Positions 62,508 through 64,000 of a DNA stretch of 64,000 bases are shown piece after piece (position 1 is the stretch's first letter; each line of letters opens with the position of its first letter). Source of the stretch: Collinsella sp. AF33-16. GTDB taxonomy: Bacteria > Actinomycetota > Coriobacteriia > Coriobacteriales > Coriobacteriaceae. The stretch covers positions 1 to 64,000 of the forward strand of contig NZ_QRQC01000002.1 in the NCBI RefSeq assembly GCF_003475325.1, in the 5' to 3' direction. The position numbers and the translations under genes are program-made. The notes beneath the pieces are model-generated. The model did no database searches, was not told where the DNA came from, and saw only the letters and a list, made by a program, of their open reading frames with translations.

Positions 62508-63857
62508 ATGGACGACCTTTTTTCTGCTTCGACGCGCGAGCGCTCCTTTAAAAATGCGCCGCTTGCGGTGCGTATGCGCCCCAATTCGCTCGACGAGTAT
62601 GTGGGCCAGCAAAAGGCCGTCGGTAAGGGCTCGTGGCTGCGCGCCGCGATTGAGCATGACGTGCTGTCGAGCGTGATTCTGTACGGCCCGGCTGGCACGG
62701 GCAAGACGACGCTGGCCCACATTATCGCCAACCATACCAAGAGCGAGTTTGTCGAGGTCAGCGCCGTGACGGGCACTGTGAAGGACCTGCGCCGCGTAAT
62801 CGATGAGGCTAAGACCCGTCTGAACACCTACGACCGCCGCACCATTCTATTCATCGATGAGATTCACCGCTTCTCTAAGTCGCAGCAGGATGCCCTGCTG
62901 CATGCAGTTGAGAACCGTACCGTCATTATGATTGGCGCTACGACGGAGAACCCGTACTTCGAGGTCAATTCGGCACTGTTGTCGCGCGGACGCGTGGTGG
63001 AGCTTGAACATCTGAAGGATGAGGATATCGCCACGCTTATTGAGCGTGCGCTCGAGGCACCACAGGGCTTGAACGGAAAGTTTTCTGCCGATGATGATAC
63101 GGTCAAGACCATCTGCACGCTGGCCGCGGGTGATGCGCGCTCTGCCCTGACGACGCTCGAGCTGGCGAGCGAGATTGCCGTCACGCGTCCCGATACCGAA
63201 GGGACGCCAGCGCCGGCGGCGGGGGAGCGTTATCCCATCACCGTCGATGACGTGAAGATTGCCAACCCGCGCCGCGGTTTTTCGTATGACAAAAACGGCG
63301 ACATGCACTATGACATTATCAGTGCGTTCATCAAGTCCATGCGCGGCAGCGACCCCGATGCCACGATCTATTGGCTCGCGCGCATGATTGACGCGGGGGA
63401 GGATCCTAAGTTTATCGCCCGTCGCATTATGATTCAGGCTTCTGAGGATGTTGGCAATGCCGATCCGCAGGCACTTTTGGTGGCACATGCCGCGTTTAAG
63501 TCTGCCGAGGTCATTGGCTATCCCGAGTGCCGCATTAACCTGGCTCAGGCTGCACTCTATGTGTGCTTGGCGCCTAAATCCAACGCGTGCGAGGCTTCGA
63601 TCGATGCGGCGCTGGCCGATATCCACTCTAGTGGGCTTCGCGAGGTGCCGAGTTATCTACGCGATCGCCATCGCCCGGGCAGCGATGAATACGGTGTGTA
63701 TAAGTATCCGCACGATTATCCCGAAGGCTGGGTCGACCAGCGCTATTTGCCCGAAGGCTTAGAACGCGGTGCATTTTGGCAGCCTGCCGGCCGCGGTTGG
63801 GAAGAATGGCGCGTAGAGCAAAGCGAACGCGACCGCAGCGGGAATGCACCGAAGTAG
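62508..63857 (+). CDS. rarA: Replication-associated recombination protein A (RarA/MgsA), AAA ATPase
   Basis: A 449-residue clamp-loader-like ATPase acting at stalled forks. The N-terminal PLAVRMRPNSLDEYVGQQ block is followed by Walker A YGPAGTGKTTLAHIIA, FIDEIHRFSKSQQD (Walker B) and GATTENPYFEVNSALLSR. The C-terminal MgsA domain carries DPDATIYWLARMIDAGEDP. Three ATGs occur (62493, 62502, 62508); I favour 62508 because the only purine-rich stretch (CGGGATGG) precedes it. Length is normal. Confidence 0.93.
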   Translation: MDDLFSASTRERSFKNAPLAVRMRPNSLDEYVGQQKAVGKGSWLRAAIEHDVLSSVILYGPAGTGKTTLAHIIANHTKSEFVEVSAVTGTVKDLRRVIDEAKTRLNTYDRRTILFIDEIHRFSKSQQDALLHAVENRTVIMIGATTENPYFEVNSALLSRGRVVELEHLKDEDIATLIERALEAPQGLNGKFSADDDTVKTICTLAAGDARSALTTLELASEIAVTRPDTEGTPAPAAGERYPITVDDVKIANPRRGFSYDKNGDMHYDIISAFIKSMRGSDPDATIYWLARMIDAGEDPKFIARRIMIQASEDVGNADPQALLVAHAAFKSAEVIGYPECRINLAQAALYVCLAPKSNACEASIDAALADIHSSGLREVPSYLRDRHRPGSDEYGVYKYPHDYPEGWVDQRYLPEGLERGAFWQPAGRGWEEWRVEQSERDRSGNAPK

Positions 63858-63957
63858 CTGCTGATAATTTTGTCCCACGTTGCTGCTCTTGGCATGTTCG
63901 GTCCCCTTTGGGGTACCATGGAAAGCGTTTGTATTTCGATTCCTTTGGGAGGCTTGT

Positions 63958-64000
63958 ATGAGTCCCATTCAAATCGCCTTGCTGCTGCTTGCCGTTGCCG
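63958..64000 (+). CDS. N-terminus of a membrane protein, cut by the window edge
   Basis: ATG 63958 is preceded by GGGAGG at about 63947. The 14 visible residues (MSPIQIALLLLAVA) form the start of a hydrophobic segment. This could be a DUF948-type or other small membrane protein, but too little is present to decide. Confidence 0.6.
   Translation, partial: MSPIQIALLLLAVA

Noticed and set aside
63890..63930. Short GGTCCCC/GGGGTACC stem before the last partial gene
   Set aside because: The stem is short, has a bulge and lacks a T-run, so it cannot be called a terminator with confidence.
1..64000. CRISPR arrays, rRNA genes, tmRNA, SRP RNA, RNase P RNA, replication origin
   Set aside because: I found no regularly spaced repeats and no recognisable parts of these genes or of a DnaA-box cluster in the window.

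Overview
The window is a 64 kb piece of a high-GC Gram-positive chromosome. Gene content, gene order, codon use (strong G/C third-position bias in the housekeeping genes) and protein sequences fit the Coriobacteriia, most likely Collinsella or a close relative. That assignment is by recognition and has not been tested by a search. Most of the window is conserved core genome on the + strand. Two stretches are accessory.

Region 1 (1-8.8 kb) is an accessory island that looks richer in A+T than the core. It starts with a secreted transglutaminase-like protein (644-2089, -) next to a decayed duplicate of its own 5' end. It then carries a membrane protein/metallo-beta-lactamase-fold pair, a DUF2188 protein, an Abi-family HEPN protein preceded by a compact structured leader, the remains of an LPKTG-anchored surface protein, and a three-gene module that I read as toxin, antitoxin and SecB-like chaperone. 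A 58-nt direct repeat (2281-2338 and 6446-6503) brackets the first half. Taken together this looks like a small defence/stress island.

Region 2 (8.9-16 kb) holds a LacI-type regulator, a Cys/Met-type PLP-fold protein lacking the catalytic lysine, a ModE-type HTH protein, guaB and leuS. Several unusually long perfect or near-perfect inverted repeats lie between these genes.

Region 3 (16.1-27.8 kb) is one long cluster for translation and replication: rimP-nusA-infB-rbfA-nrnA-truB-ribF-dnaG-rpoD, mostly with overlapping or closely spaced genes and a possible attenuator in the leader. Two identical tRNA-Asn genes follow.

Region 4 (28.5-43.4 kb) continues with an Asp23 protein, a DAK2-type kinase, recG-rsmD-coaD, a coiled-coil protein, DUF177-rpmF, and plsX-acpP-rnc-smc-ftsY-ffh. 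This links lipid synthesis, RNA processing, chromosome segregation and protein targeting.

Region 5 (43.5-51.4 kb) contains a DUF134/NifX-like metal-binding fusion facing thyA-folA across two palindromes, an rRNA/tRNA methyltransferase, a MATE transporter, a corrinoid adenosyltransferase, ftsH and DUF523.

Region 6 (51.4-53.0 kb) is a second accessory scar: remnants of a serine recombinase and an IS3-family transposase beside an AT-rich peptidase E gene.

Region 7 (53.1-64 kb) carries an iron-containing alcohol dehydrogenase, an Ile T-box leader controlling ileS, lspA-rluD, a family 2 glycosyltransferase, an orphan prepilin peptidase, a dGTPase-like HD hydrolase, rarA, and the start of one more gene at the right edge.
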